From: Macrostomum hystrix
Lineage: Eukaryota; Platyhelminthes; Macrostomidae
Assembly: GCA_950097015.1 (NCBI GenBank)
Contig: CATNEN010000033.1
Location: 2,480,001-2,544,000 of the forward strand
Direction of reading: 5' to 3'
Length of the DNA stretch: 64,000 nucleotides
Shown here: piece by piece, positions 44,813 to 64,000 of the stretch
Numbering within the stretch: the first letter of the stretch is position 1
How the letters are laid out: each line of letters begins with the position of its first letter
The notes under the pieces: model-generated
Database searches by the model: none
What the model was told of the DNA's origin: nothing
The model's input: the letters and a program-made list of their open reading frames with translations, nothing else
Position numbers and translations under genes: made by a program

Positions 44813-45084
44813 TAGCTGATAGCTGTCGTCAGGTTGGGTCTGCCTGCACGTGAATTGATTTGAGGCTGTCCTCTGAACTCTTGCAGTCTGAGCTGTTATT
44901 TCGATTGTAAATACACCCGACTGTTTAATTAATGCTCTTTGCAGTCAGTTCGAAGCTTGTTGTCAATATTAGTTTTTCTTCATTTGTCAATGCTTGGTCT
45001 AAGACTAGTTTAGGAGGCACAGTATGTATCAATGTCTGGTTCAAGGCTAGTATATATTATTATAAACTATGCGGTGTTAGGGTC

Positions 45085-45300
45085 GCAGTTTGTAAAGCAG
45101 GCATATTGTAAAGCAGTATGGAATGGCACATTATAAAGCAGTATGGAATGGCACATTGTAATGCAGTTTGGGGGCTGGCAGATTGTAAAGCAGTATGGAA
45201 TGGCACATTGTAATGCAGTGTGGGCTGGCAGATTGTAAAGCAGTATGGAATGGCACATTGTAATGCAGTGTGGGCTGGCAGATTGTAAAGCAGCAGCAAA
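45085..45300. repeat. ~50-bp tandem repeat
   Basis: Three to four copies of a unit with GATTGTAAAGCAGTATGGAA, TGGCACATTGTAATGCAG and TGTGGGCTGGCA, plus a partial leading copy. It ends about 40 bp before the next coding exon. Confidence 0.85.
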
Positions 45301-45338
45301 GCGGCTGGCAGCTGCCTGAATAAACTCTTCCGTGGCTT

Positions 45339-45998
45339 CCAGGAGCTGTGCGAGGACCTTCCGTGCCTAAATCTGGCCGTGCCACTGTTAGGCCTTTCAA
45401 AGGCTCCAGCAGACGGAGCCGGGGCAAGCTCTGGGACGCTGCTGTCGGCCGGGCGCGGTCGGCTGCGCGATGTTGAGCTGCTGCGCAGCCTGCCGGGTCG
45501 TCGGGCTCGCCAGTCCAGCGGCGAGGCCTGCGCCGCCGCGGCCAAGCTGATTGCCGACGAGCCACAGCCGTTGTGGATGCGCGCCTTTGCCTCCGACTGC
45601 GGCGGCCGCAGCTCCGCAGGCGCTGGCGCGGCCGATGAGGCTGCAGACCCGGCCTGCCTGGACGGTTTTCGGCCGCTAAACAGAAAGTGAGTGTCCTGGG
45701 TCACGTGATTGTGGGATTAGTTAGTTGCAGCTTTTCCTCACTTTTCCCCGCGCCACCAACCGATGCCAGACCGCCGCCAGCCGCTCCGCTGGCCAATAGG
45801 AACGCTCGGAGCGTAAAGAAAACTGACCGTGCCGCAGTCAAGGTCAAGGCAGAGCCCAAGTTCAAGGTCGCTCCCAAGGCCGGCCGGCGGTCACGCGCGG
45901 AAAATTCCGGTGCATCGCCAGACGACAACAAAGAGAACTTCTCGGGCAATTATCGCCGAGTGTCGCTTCGCCTGGCCTTGGCCAACAGTTTGCAATGA
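45339..45998 (+). CDS. Unknown KEN-box protein, 3' exons
   Basis: Two exons at the 3' end of a gene I do not recognise. The first runs to 45686 (donor GTGAGT); its start is placed after the acceptor GGCTTCCAG (45338), though the frame stays open a further 45 bp upstream. The second most likely begins at 45770 (83-bp intron; an alternative in-frame acceptor at 45731 would leave a 44-bp intron) and ends at TGA 45996-45998. Features: ELCEDLPCLNLAVPLLGL, an Ala/Ser/Gly-rich segment, a basic Lys/Pro/Ala segment (KVKAEPKFKVAPKAGRRSR), then DDNKENFSGNYRRVSLRLAL. The KEN motif and the RRVS site suggest a short-lived cell-cycle protein, as inference. Upstream exons were not found between FCF1 and here. 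Confidence 0.5.
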
Positions 45999-46659
45999 GC
46001 TGGTGCTAGCAGTGCATTCAATTCACTTTCACGCTTTTAAACTGGACAGATGAGATTTTAATTTTTTCTGTCTTTGTAAACAATAGTTTTATATTCGCAT
46101 CGATGTGCCCTGCATTTAGTTTTTTCTTCGAAACCAACGCAAAGGTTTCGCAACGGAAAAGGTAAAACAAAAGTTACAACGATTTTAGCTAGCTTTTTTT
46201 ACTAATTAAAGCATTTTTCTCCCGATTTTATTTTTATTTCGGCTAAACAAATGCTGAAAAATAAATGACCAATCAGGTCAATCAGGATTAGTAACGATAA
46301 TTTCGGTGGCAATAATTGCTGTAAATTATTTAGTAAAATTATGCTGTCTTGTTTTCCCACGTCTTTAAACCAGTTGGTTTTTTCCTGCAATTGTGTACAT
46401 GACATACTACTTGGTAGTAGATTAGCAGAATTTTAAACTGTGACCAAGCTGTAAATTGTTTTGAAAAAGCAAAAAAAGTAAACAAAAAGGCATTTCTCGC
46501 ACGGAGCTATTTTTAGCGCCAAAGTCATGCATTTCCCGTTGTTTACGGGACGGCCGATTGGTGGGTTCTAGGTCATGCGTGTGGATCACGGATTGGCTGC
46601 CTGTCACAATAAAATAGAATGTGCAGCTATAATTTGGCCAATCAGGAATCAGTCCAGCT
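45999..46659. other. Spacer between convergent genes
   Basis: 3' flanks of the KEN-box gene and the NHL gene; AT-rich, no further gene. No well-placed AATAAA on either side. Confidence 0.4.
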
Positions 46660-48525
46660 TCATCGACCTTCAGCCACCTCAGCGCCGTGAACCCGAACCA
46701 TCTGCACGGTGAGCAGGCAGAGCTCTCCGCCGTTGTCCCTCGCATCGTGGGCCGCCAGGTACAGCAGGTCCAGCCACCGATGCGTGGCCAGGTGTCGCGG
46801 CAGGCACAGGCCCAGCGGGGTCAGCGGCAGCCTCTGGACTAGACTAAAGCCGGCGACGATTTTCGAAGCATCGCCGACTTCAGACGATGGCGGACGGTAG
46901 CGGTAGACGCGGATGCAGTTCGAGGCCTGGTCCGCTAGCAGAACGGCGCCCCAGTGGACGCAGAGGCCGCCCCAGCGTCGGGCCGGGCTGCGACTCCGGA
47001 CGAATTCCAGTGGCTCTGACTCGGCTGTCCTTGAGAATCGCGTTAATGAAGAGGAAAGGATGTCGACTCAGAACCCATGGAACGTGTTGATGGTCAGACT
47101 AGTTGTCTAGATAAGTTCAAGGACCCAGTGCGATTGAATGGGGATTTTGTGTCGGCTTATGGTCCCTAATTGCCGGTCGATTTCAGTAGTCGTTTATCTC
47201 AACGATGCTAACGTCAGACGGCTTAGATAGTTAGTTGATCGTATAGGGCGGAAAATTTTGATCCGCATGGTGGAATTTCACGAAAATCGGTCATTCGTAA
47301 TTGGAATTATCGTGTAGTGGGCAGTGGCTGTTTGAAATACCCTGTGTCTTTCCCGACGAAGGAAAAGCAGGGTCTTCTGTTAAAGCCGAGTCTCCAGGAC
47401 ACCCACCTCTCCGCTGGCGGCCGCAGGTCGAAGGCCAACACGCCGCGCTCGTGCGCCACCAGCAGGAGGCGAATGGCGTAGAAAGCGTCGGCCAGCACCG
47501 CCACGTGGCTGGGCCGGAACAGACGCGGGTGCCGCAGCTCGGCAAGCGGCGCCAGGGTTGGCAGCGCCAGCCGCTGCACCCGATGGTTGAGCTGGTCGGC
47601 CACCCAGGCGCTGCCGGAGTCCACGGCGCAGCCGGCCGGCCGGTTGAACTGGCCCAGCCTGGAGCCGGGCGGGCCGCAGCAGCGGGCCAGGACCGGCTGG
47701 CTGCCGGCGCCGGCCAGCGATTGCAACAGGAAGACGCCGTGCCTAACGGCGCCGGCGCCCGAGCAGACCAGCTGGCCGGGCGCGTCGGCGCCGCAGCTAG
47801 CGAGGCCCAGCTGACCCCGGTGGTGCAGGCCATCGGGCTGGTATAGCCTGCTGCCTCGCTGCTGGTGCTGGCGGGTCCCGTGTGCCGCGGTGCTGACGGC
47901 TGCCGACGGTTGAAGCTGCATCACCGCGTAGGTCTCGGTGCCACCTGATCGGAAATTCGGCACACAGATGCCAACAGAAATTCGGCATTACTCAACGTAG
48001 CTTTCTTGCTATAGATTTATCTTCTAGATGTCCGCTCGTACTTCTCTCACACCGAGTTTAGAGGAAAGGTAGAGACATGAGGGAGTGCTTGTAATCTGTC
48101 TTGTCCTTAGACATCACTGGGTGGCGCGACCTAAAACCTATCTTAGGCCTCCCGTCTCACTTATCCGAGTCGGTGCTGCTCATGAGCTCTGGGGTGATGC
48201 ACTCACTGGGGGCAGTCAGCTTGGTGGTGATTAGCAGTGCCTCCACGCTGGCACTGAAGGCCATGCCGGTGAGGCTGACCACACCGCCAGTCCCGGAGGC
48301 GCCGCCTTTGTTTTTGGCCTGCTGCTGCCCGATGCTCATCTTGTGCGGCTGCGACAGCACGAAACACTTCTCGTGCTCCTCCTCCTCCTCATCGACACTA
48401 TCCTCATCGTGCTCCTCTGCGCAGCAGCCTTCGTCGTCGTCCAGCGGCTCCGCAGCCGCCACCGCTGCCCCCGAACGCAGCTCGTGAGCCATCGGTGGAA
48501 CCGGCGGCAATGGCTCGGCCTGCAT
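46660..48525 (-). CDS. NHL-repeat (beta-propeller) protein, model uncertain at 5' end
   Basis: Last exon 47030-46660 (stop TGA 46662-46660) and preceding exon ending at 47407 (donor GTGGGT) join in phase. They encode NHL-type blades: GQFNRPAGCAVDSGSAWVAD with QLNHRVQRL, LFRPSHVAVLADAFYAIRLL and GGLCVHWGAVLLADQASNC with IRVYRY. An upstream exon, 48525-48161 (MQAEPLPPVPPMAHEL, an Asp/Glu run, then GGVVSLTGMAFSASVEALLI), ends at a GTGAGA donor in phase 2. It fits an acceptor at 47893-47894 (exon from 47892). A better-looking acceptor with the exon starting at 47944 is out of phase with it, so an exon may be missing. NHL propellers bind protein or RNA, often at the end of TRIM proteins; no RING or B-box was seen here. 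Confidence 0.6.
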
Positions 48526-49008
48526 GTGCGCGCACTTTTTCTTTCGATCTGATCTTAGCTGTCAAACAAAAAACACCTGAGCTATCAGAAACCTGGCCGC
48601 GGAGTTTCTCAAGCGATACGGAAAACTTTTTCCGCAGCCCCCCCGCTCCAGATAAACACACGGACAGCCCCATGGACTAAATTTAAACAGGCCAGACCGA
48701 GACAAGGGTGGGTGGGACGCATACCTCGACAAGCGACTCAACCCCTTACTGGCCTGACGAGAGCCCGAGTGGGCAGACAAGCATTAATCAACGATAAAAT
48801 AGCCTGATAGAGCCAGAATACTGAAACTATTAAAAGCAATTGAACAACAATGAACAATTGCTGCCAGCTGGAGCAGACAGCCACAGCAGCCAAGGCAGCG
48901 CGCTGTTTCCCACTCTCTCCATTCTCTCCAAAGCCGACAGATTGTCTCAAGCGATAGCGGCCACACCCCGGGTCTCACCGGTGCGGCTGCAGTCCAATGA
49001 GCCCCATT
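48526..49008. other. Upstream region of the NHL gene
   Basis: No further NHL exon recognised. The sequence TGCAG next to the ATG at 48525 could be an acceptor, so the gene may continue upstream with an unseen first exon. Confidence 0.35.
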
Positions 49009-49450
49009 CTGCACTGACACAGCTAGCCTGACACAGCTAACCTGACACAGCTAACCTGACACAGCTAGCCTGACACAGCTAACCTAACACAGCTAGCCTG
49101 ACACAGCTAACCTGACACAGCTAACCTGACACAGCTAGCCTGACACAGCTAACCTAACACAGCTAGCCTGACACAGCTAACCTGACACAGCTAACCTGAC
49201 ACAGCTAGCCTGACACAGCTAACCTGACACAGCTAACCTGACACAGCTAGCCTGACACATCTAAGACTGCTAGCCTGACACATCTAAGACTGCTAGCCTG
49301 ACACAACTAATCTGACACAGCTAGCCTTACACATCTAAGACTGCTAGCCTGACACAACTAATCTGACACAGCTAGCCTGACACATCTAAGACTGCTAGCC
49401 TGACACAACTAATCTGACACAGCTAGCCAGACACAACTAATCTGACACAG
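49009..49450. repeat. 14-bp minisatellite (CTAACCTGACACAG)
   Basis: About 30 copies of a 14-bp unit alternating CTAGCCTGACACAG and CTAACCTGACACAG; after 49250 it is mixed with a 23-bp form (CATCTAAGACTGCTAGCCTG). Blocks of three to five units repeat as groups. Confidence 0.93.
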
Positions 49451-50983
49451 CACCAGGCACCTGCCGCAGCATGAAACCATATTCTTATGTAATGTAGCGC
49501 TGGACAAAGAAGAAAAAAAACAGGATGAACCAGCCTAATTCCATTGGATTGTATGCATCGAGTGCGAGATACGGAAATACAGACTGACAGACACGATTTA
49601 GCAAGCTGCGCTCCGTAGTTAATTGTAGTCAGCCGATCGCATAAATTATCTGATGGAGTTAATTTATATTAGAATTCAAACAGGTGCAGCCTCAGCGCGC
49701 TGCATCAAAACAAGGATTGAAGAGAGCATAACACGTAGTACATCAGAACTGGCTTGTCTAATTACACTAGCAAAGCATAGGGGAGTGCGGACTGCTCATT
49801 CTCACTGGTCAGACAATTAGCAAGCATGCAATGAGGCCGCTCACTATTCAGTGATTATCATTAACTGTATTGCCGCAGTGCAATATTATAATAAGTTGTT
49901 TCAACAGAAAGAGAAGGGCAGCAAGTAGCATGGGTGGCTTTTGTATTGTTTGTTGTGTACAGGCGGGGGTCAGTGTGTTCGCAACAGATTGTTAAATAAA
50001 CAAATAATAGTTTAACCTTTCTAAAGATAAATTGTGCGCGCAAATTCAAATTTAGCGAGTTGATGATTATAAGCGATCCAAGCCGGCACGAAGGAATTAT
50101 ACTACTGACTATCAAATTAGTGAGTAGTACTCGAGTGTTTTTGTTCAATCGACAATGTAGAACAGAATAGCTTCCTTAGAGCTGGCCTTGACGACAGAAA
50201 ACGCACAGAAAACTGATTGCAGGATTCAGTCAAGTTTTTCATGTATAAAAAATGACAAACATATCGAAAATTAGCTAGCCTTGACTCGCTGGGATAAACT
50301 AAAAAGCTAATTAGTGGGGCCGAGCGAGGAAAACTGACTTACCAGCGATATGTTGCGAAAAAATAAACAAACAAAAAGCGAATTATCAATCTATCTCTCC
50401 TGTTTTCTCTGTTAAACAAATGTTTAATCTGCTTCTAGCCAAGCAAAGAAAAGTAAAAAATGGTGCGCTACAGAGTGCGGATAGCTGGGGCTAGATAAAA
50501 GGACAACAAAGTCGAGAAATCGGATGACACAAACTGATTGGCTACTAACTGGTGCAGCTAATACTGCCCCAGTGCGGTGGCAACAACAACCATACTAACA
50601 AGGTCTCAGGCATCGGATTCCGTAAGTGTTCTCATGCCGGGTCATGATGAGACGCGACAAATGAAAGCGAAACTGCTTATGAGCTAAAAAACAAGAGAAA
50701 ACACCAACTGTCACTGCCAGTAGTGTTGGTCAAACTTGAAACTGTAACTAACTAGTTTTGAAAGGTGGGTCAGACGACCTAATAAGCAGCCATAAAAAAG
50801 AACAGAATCCATCAAAAATCAAAAAGCAACAGGTGCTATAATCTTGAATTTGCGCAGTAAATTGCAGCAACTGATTGCAGGGCAACACGGAGATCAATAG
50901 GTGGTATCTGAAATTATCTAGGCCCGAGGTGCAAACGTAACAACCTGCTTGAGCGATGGCCAATGAGCTGACTCATCAATAGT
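49451..50983. other. Intergenic spacer
   Basis: 1.5 kb without a supported gene or repeat. No coding signal on either strand. Confidence 0.4.
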
Positions 50984-51633
50984 ACATTGATCCCATCAGC
51001 TGCCTATAATCCCAATAGTACACTGATCCCATCAGCTGCCTATAATCCCAATAGTACACTGATCCCATCAGCTGCCTATAATCCCAATAGTACACTGATC
51101 CCATCAGCTGCCTATAATCCCAATAGTACACTGATCCCATCAGCTGCCTATAATCCCAATAGTACACTGATCCCATCAGCTGCCTATAATCCCAATAGTA
51201 CACTGATCCCATCAGCTGCCTATAATCCCAATAGTACACTGATCCCATCAGCTGCGTATAATCCCAATAGTACACTGATCCCATCAGCTGCCTATAATCC
51301 CAATAGTACACTGATCCCATCAGCTGCCTATAATCCCAATAGTACACTGATCCCATCAGCTGCCTATAATCCCAATAGTACACTGATCCCATCAGCTGCG
51401 TATAATCCCAATAGTACACTGATCCCATCAGCTGCCTATTATCCCAATAGTACATTGATCCCATCAGCTGCCTATTATCCCAATAGTACACTGATCCCAT
51501 CAGCTGCCTATTATCCCAATAGTACACTGATCCCATCAGCTGCCTATTATCCCAATAGTACACTGATCCCATCAGCTGCGTATAATCCCAATAGTACACT
51601 GATCCCATCAGCTGCGTATAATCCCAATAGTAC
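50984..51633. repeat. 36-bp minisatellite
   Basis: Eighteen head-to-tail copies of a 36-bp unit (TGATCCCATCAGCTGCCTAT / AATCCCAATAGTACAC). Variation is limited to CCTATAAT, CGTATAAT and CCTATTAT, with the CCTATTAT form clustered at 51430-51550. Since 36 is a multiple of three, both strands stay open across the whole array; this is not evidence of coding. Confidence 0.95.
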
Positions 51634-52035
51634 ACTCGACTTACTGAGTTTAAGAGTGCCAGGCCACAGAGAGCCGGTTGCAGCGCTTCATTCCACGGGT
51701 CCTTGGTCCGCCAGGCTACAGCTTGAACTATTGGAGCTACGCATAATTACACATAATTAGACAGATCAGAGGAGAGGAACACGCAGAAGCGACAATCAAA
51801 TCGCTTCTCTAAAGCGCGACTGGACAGAAATAGTAGAAGAAAAATCTTTTAATAAAAAAAAACAAAATTAATGTGAGAGAAAAACTAGCAGGGCACAATT
51901 AGCATCGGGGATTGTTGAATGGCCAGGAGACAAGGAGGGGATAAAAACAAGTCGATCCCAGCGATTCCTGGACAGCAGAGGAGAACAAAGTTGTCCTAGG
52001 CGATACCTGCGGGCGGCAGTGTGGTTCAGGCGTTG
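51634..52035. other. Spacer between two arrays
   Basis: Unique 400 bp between the 36-bp and 45-bp arrays. No gene seen. Confidence 0.4.
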
Positions 52036-54955
52036 TCAAAGATTAGCAGACAGAGCTAACAGGCTGGAGTAACTGTGACTCCTGAAACTGGCAGGCAGGG
52101 CTAACTGGCTGGAGTAACTGTGACTCCTGAAACTGGCAGGCAGGGCTAACAGGCTGGAGTAACTGTGACTCCTGAAACTGGCAGGCAGGGCTAACTGGCT
52201 GGAGTAACTGTGACTCCTGAAACTGGCAGGCAGAGCTAACTGGCTGGAGTAACTGTGACTCCTGAAACTGGCAGACAGAGCTAACTGGCTGGAGTAACTG
52301 TGACTCCTGAAACTGGCAGGCAGAGCTAACTGGCTAGAGTAACTGTGACTCCTGAAACTGGCAGACAGAGCTAACAGGCTGGAGTAACTGTGACTCCTGA
52401 AACTGGCAGGCAGAGCTAACTGGCTAGAGTAACTGTGACTCCTGAAACTGGCAGACAGAGCTAACTGGCTGGAGTAACTGTGACTCCTGAAACTGGCAGG
52501 CAGAGCTAACAGGCTGGAGTAACTGTGACTCCTGAAACTGGCAGGCAGGGCTAACTGGCTGGAGTAACTGTGACTCCTGAAACTGGCAGGCAGGGCTAAC
52601 TGGCTGGAGTAACTGTGACTCCTGAAACTGGCAGGCAGAGCTAACAGGCTGGAGTAACTGTGACTCCTGAAACTGGCAGACAGAGCTAACAGGCTGGAGT
52701 AACTGTGACTCCTGAAACTGGCAGGCAGGGCTAACTGGCTAGAGTAACTGTGACTCCTGAAACTGGCAGGCAGGGCTAACTGGCTGGAGTAACTGTGACT
52801 CCTGAAACTGGCAGGCAGAGCTAACTGGCTAGAGTAACTGTGACTCCTGAAACTGGCAGACAGAGCTAACAGGCTGGAGTAACTGTGACTCCTGAAACTG
52901 GCAGGCAGAGCTAACTGGCTAGAGTAACTGTGACTCCTGAAACTGGCAGACAGAGCTAACAGGCTGGAGTAACTGTGACTCCTGAAACTGGCAGGCAGGG
53001 CTAACTGGCTGGAGTAACTGTGACTCCTGAAACTGGCAGACAGAGCTAACAGGCTGGAGTAACTGTGACTCCTGAAACTGGCAGGCAGAGCTAACAGGCT
53101 GGAGTAACTGTGACTCCTGAAACTGGCAGGCAGGGCTAACTGGCTGGAGTAACTGTGACTCCTGAAACTGGCAGGCAGAGCTAACTGGCTAGAGTAACTG
53201 TGACTCCTGAAACTGGCAGACAGAGCTAACTGGCTGGAGTAACTGTGACTCCTGAAACTGGCAGGCAGAGCTAACAGGCTGGAGTAACTGTGACTCCTGA
53301 AACTGGCAGGCAGGGCTAACTGGCTGGAGTAACTGTGACTCCTGAAACTGGCAGGCAGGGCTAACTGGCTGGAGTAACTGTGACTCCTGAAACTGGCAGG
53401 CAGGGCTAACAGGCTGGAGTAACTGTGACTCCTGAAACTGGCAGGCAGAGCTAACAGGCTGGAGTAACTGTGACTCCTGAAACTGGCAGACAGAGCTAAC
53501 AGGCTGGAGTAACTGTGACTCCTGAAACTGGCAGGCAGGGCTAACTGGCTAGAGTAACTGTGACTCCTGAAACTGGCAGGCAGGGCTAACAGGCTGGAGT
53601 AACTGTGACTCCTGAAACTGGCAGGCAGGGCTAACAGGCTGGAGTAACTGTGACTCCTGAAACTGGCAGGCAGAGCTAACAGGCTGGAGTAACTGTGACT
53701 CCTGAAACTGGCAGGCAGGGCTAACTGGCTGGAGTAACTGTGACTCCTGAAACTGGCAGGCAGGGCTAACTGGCTGGAGTAACTGTGACTCCTGAAACTG
53801 GCAGGCAGAGCTAACAGGCTGGAGTAACTGTGACTCCTGAAACTGGCAGGCAGGGCTAACTGGCTAGAGTAACTGTGACTCCTGAAACTGGCAGGCAGGG
53901 CTAACTGGCTGGAGTAACTGTGACTCCTGAAACTGGCAGACAGAGCTAACAGGCTGGAGTAACTGTGACTCCTGAAACTGGCAGGCAGGGCTAACTGGCT
54001 AGAGTAACTGTGACTCCTGAAACTGGCAGGCAGGGCTAACAGGCTGGAGTAACTGTGACTCCTGAAACTGGCAGGCAGGGCTAACAGGCTGGAGTAACTG
54101 TGACTCCTGAAACTGGCAGGCAGAGCTAACAGGCTGGAGTAACTGTGACTCCTGAAACTGGCAGGCAGGGCTAACTGGCTGGAGTAACTGTGACTCCTGA
54201 AACTGGCAGGCAGGGCTAACTGGCTGGAGTAACTGTGACTCCTGAAACTGGCAGGCAGGGCTAACTGGCTGGAGTAACTGTGACTCCTGAAACTGGCAGG
54301 CAGAGCTAACTGGCTGGAGTAACTGTGACTCCTGAAACTGGCAGGCAGGGCTAACAGGCTGGAGTAACTGTGACTCCTGAAACTGGCAGGCAGAGCTAAC
54401 TGGCTGGAGTAACTGTGACTCCTGAAACTGGCAGGCAGAGCTAACTGGCTGGAGTAACTGTGACTCCTGAAACTGGCAGGCAGAGCTAACAGGCTGGAGT
54501 AACTGTGACTCCTGAAACTGGCAGGCAGAGCTAACAGGCTGGAGTAACTGTGACTCCTGAAACTGGCAGGCAGAGCTAACTGGCTGGAGTAACTGTGACT
54601 CCTGAAACTGGCAGGCAGGGCTAACTGGCTGGAGTAACTGTGACTCCTGAAACTGGCAGGCAGAGCTAACTGGCTGGAGTAACTGTGACTCCTGAAACTG
54701 GCAGGCAGAGCTAACTGGCTGGAGTAACTGTGACTCCTGAAACTGGCAGGCAGGGCTAACTGGCTGGAGTAACTGTGACTCCTGAAACTGGCAGGCAGAG
54801 CTAACTGGCTGGAGTAACTGTGACTCCTGAAACTGGCAGGCAGAGCTAACTGGCTGGAGTAACTGTGACTCCTGAAACTGGCAGGCAGAGCTAACAGGCT
54901 GGAGTAACTGTGACTCCTGAAACTGGCAGGCAGAGCTAACTGGCTGGAGTAACTG
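52036..54955. repeat. 45-bp minisatellite with higher-order repeats
   Basis: About 65 copies of a 45-bp unit (GGAGTAACTGTGACTCCTGA / AACTGGCAGGCAGAGCTAACTGGCT). Four sites vary: GGAG or AGAG, GCAGGC or GCAGAC, AGGG or AGAG, and AACTGG or AACAGG. The same ordered series of variants appears from about 53490 and again from about 53940, a 450-bp (10-unit) higher-order repeat. Because 45 is a multiple of three, a 982-codon frame is open on the - strand; I treat it as a by-product. The array ends about 60 bp beyond the polyadenylation signal of the MARK gene. Confidence 0.95.
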
Positions 54956-55016
54956 TGAATCTTTAAATTAAGAACCGGTGCCATATTTTCTGGTTAGTGC
55001 ATTCAGATACTTACAT

Positions 55017-55022
55017 TTTATT
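55017..55022 (-). terminator. Polyadenylation signal of MARK/PAR-1
   Basis: AATAAA on the - strand, 18 bases after the TGA stop at 55041; implies a very short 3' UTR that ends before the 45-bp array. Confidence 0.6.
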
Positions 55023-55040
55023 CAACCAGGTCGTCATTAA

Positions 55041-63914
<8,874 letters not shown>

Positions 63915-63998
63915 TCATCCTTTTCGGAGCCCGAGCAAAGCGGCAGTCTTAGGCCTGCTAGCGGTGCCCAAGCCAGCTGCCGCACTTGTCGAAGCTAC
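63915..63998 (-). CDS. Possible C-terminal coding end of an off-window gene
   Basis: The last 80 bases become GC-rich. On the - strand a frame enters from the right edge and reads ASTSAAAGLGTASRPKTAAL with LGLRKG before TGA (63917-63915). The composition change at the window end suggests an exon, but there is too little to identify a family. Confidence 0.2.
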   Translation of the reverse strand, partial: VASTSAAAGLGTASRPKTAALLGLRKG

Positions 63999-64000
63999 CG

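Noticed and set aside
52036-54984. 982-codon open frame on the - strand
   Set aside because: It is exactly the 45-bp minisatellite read in phase; no flanking coding signal, and it begins beyond the MARK polyadenylation signal.

Overview
This is eukaryotic nuclear DNA from an invertebrate animal. The protein genes are split by spliceosomal introns (GT-AG, with one GC-AG), the standard genetic code fits every conserved gene, and the families are metazoan: an EAG potassium channel, MARK/PAR-1 kinase, radial spoke head protein RSPH9, FCF1, a Rho-like GTPase, an atlastin-like GTPase, an NHL-repeat protein and a secreted beta-lactamase-like protein. RSPH9 implies motile cilia. The very high load of minisatellites, with Cryptons, a Helitron-like element and a DIRS-like fragment, would suit a repeat-rich lophotrochozoan such as a free-living flatworm (Macrostomum-like). 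That assignment is inference, not proof.

Layout. 1-14030: an eag/KCNH channel gene on the + strand, 5' end missing, nine exons recovered; most of its introns are occupied by minisatellites, and a 46-bp array fills the left edge. 15182-16180: RSPH9 on the - strand, complete, three exons. 16356-16682: a non-autonomous Helitron-like element. 18849-19490: an intronless Rho-type GTPase (-). 20904-21165: a tRNA-derived SINE. 21251-24424: two decayed Crypton-type tyrosine recombinases. 25495-28739: a complete six-exon secreted beta-lactamase-like gene (+). 29657-31265 and 38260-40522: two copies of a duplicated segment. The second copy carries an intact gene of unknown function (37248-39194); the first is a truncated copy. 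Between them lie an atlastin-like GTPase with a CaaX tail (-, 31658-33704) and DIRS-like reverse transcriptase debris (about 36000-36480). 40990-41763: a MITE with an 8-bp target duplication. 42707-44411: a minisatellite followed by FCF1 (+). 45339-45998: the 3' part of an unknown KEN-box protein gene (+). 46660-48525: an NHL-repeat gene (-). 49009-54955: three tandem arrays. 55041-60985: MARK/PAR-1 kinase (-), seven exons. 60986-64000: AT-rich, nearly gene-free.

The genes are unrelated housekeeping and signalling genes, not a pathway cluster. The unifying feature is the repeat landscape. Many introns consist largely of minisatellite, and several arrays carry splice-site-like motifs in every unit. 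The clearest case is the last eag exon, where the true 3' splice site plus the first 15 coding bases is repeated eleven times in a 26-bp array.
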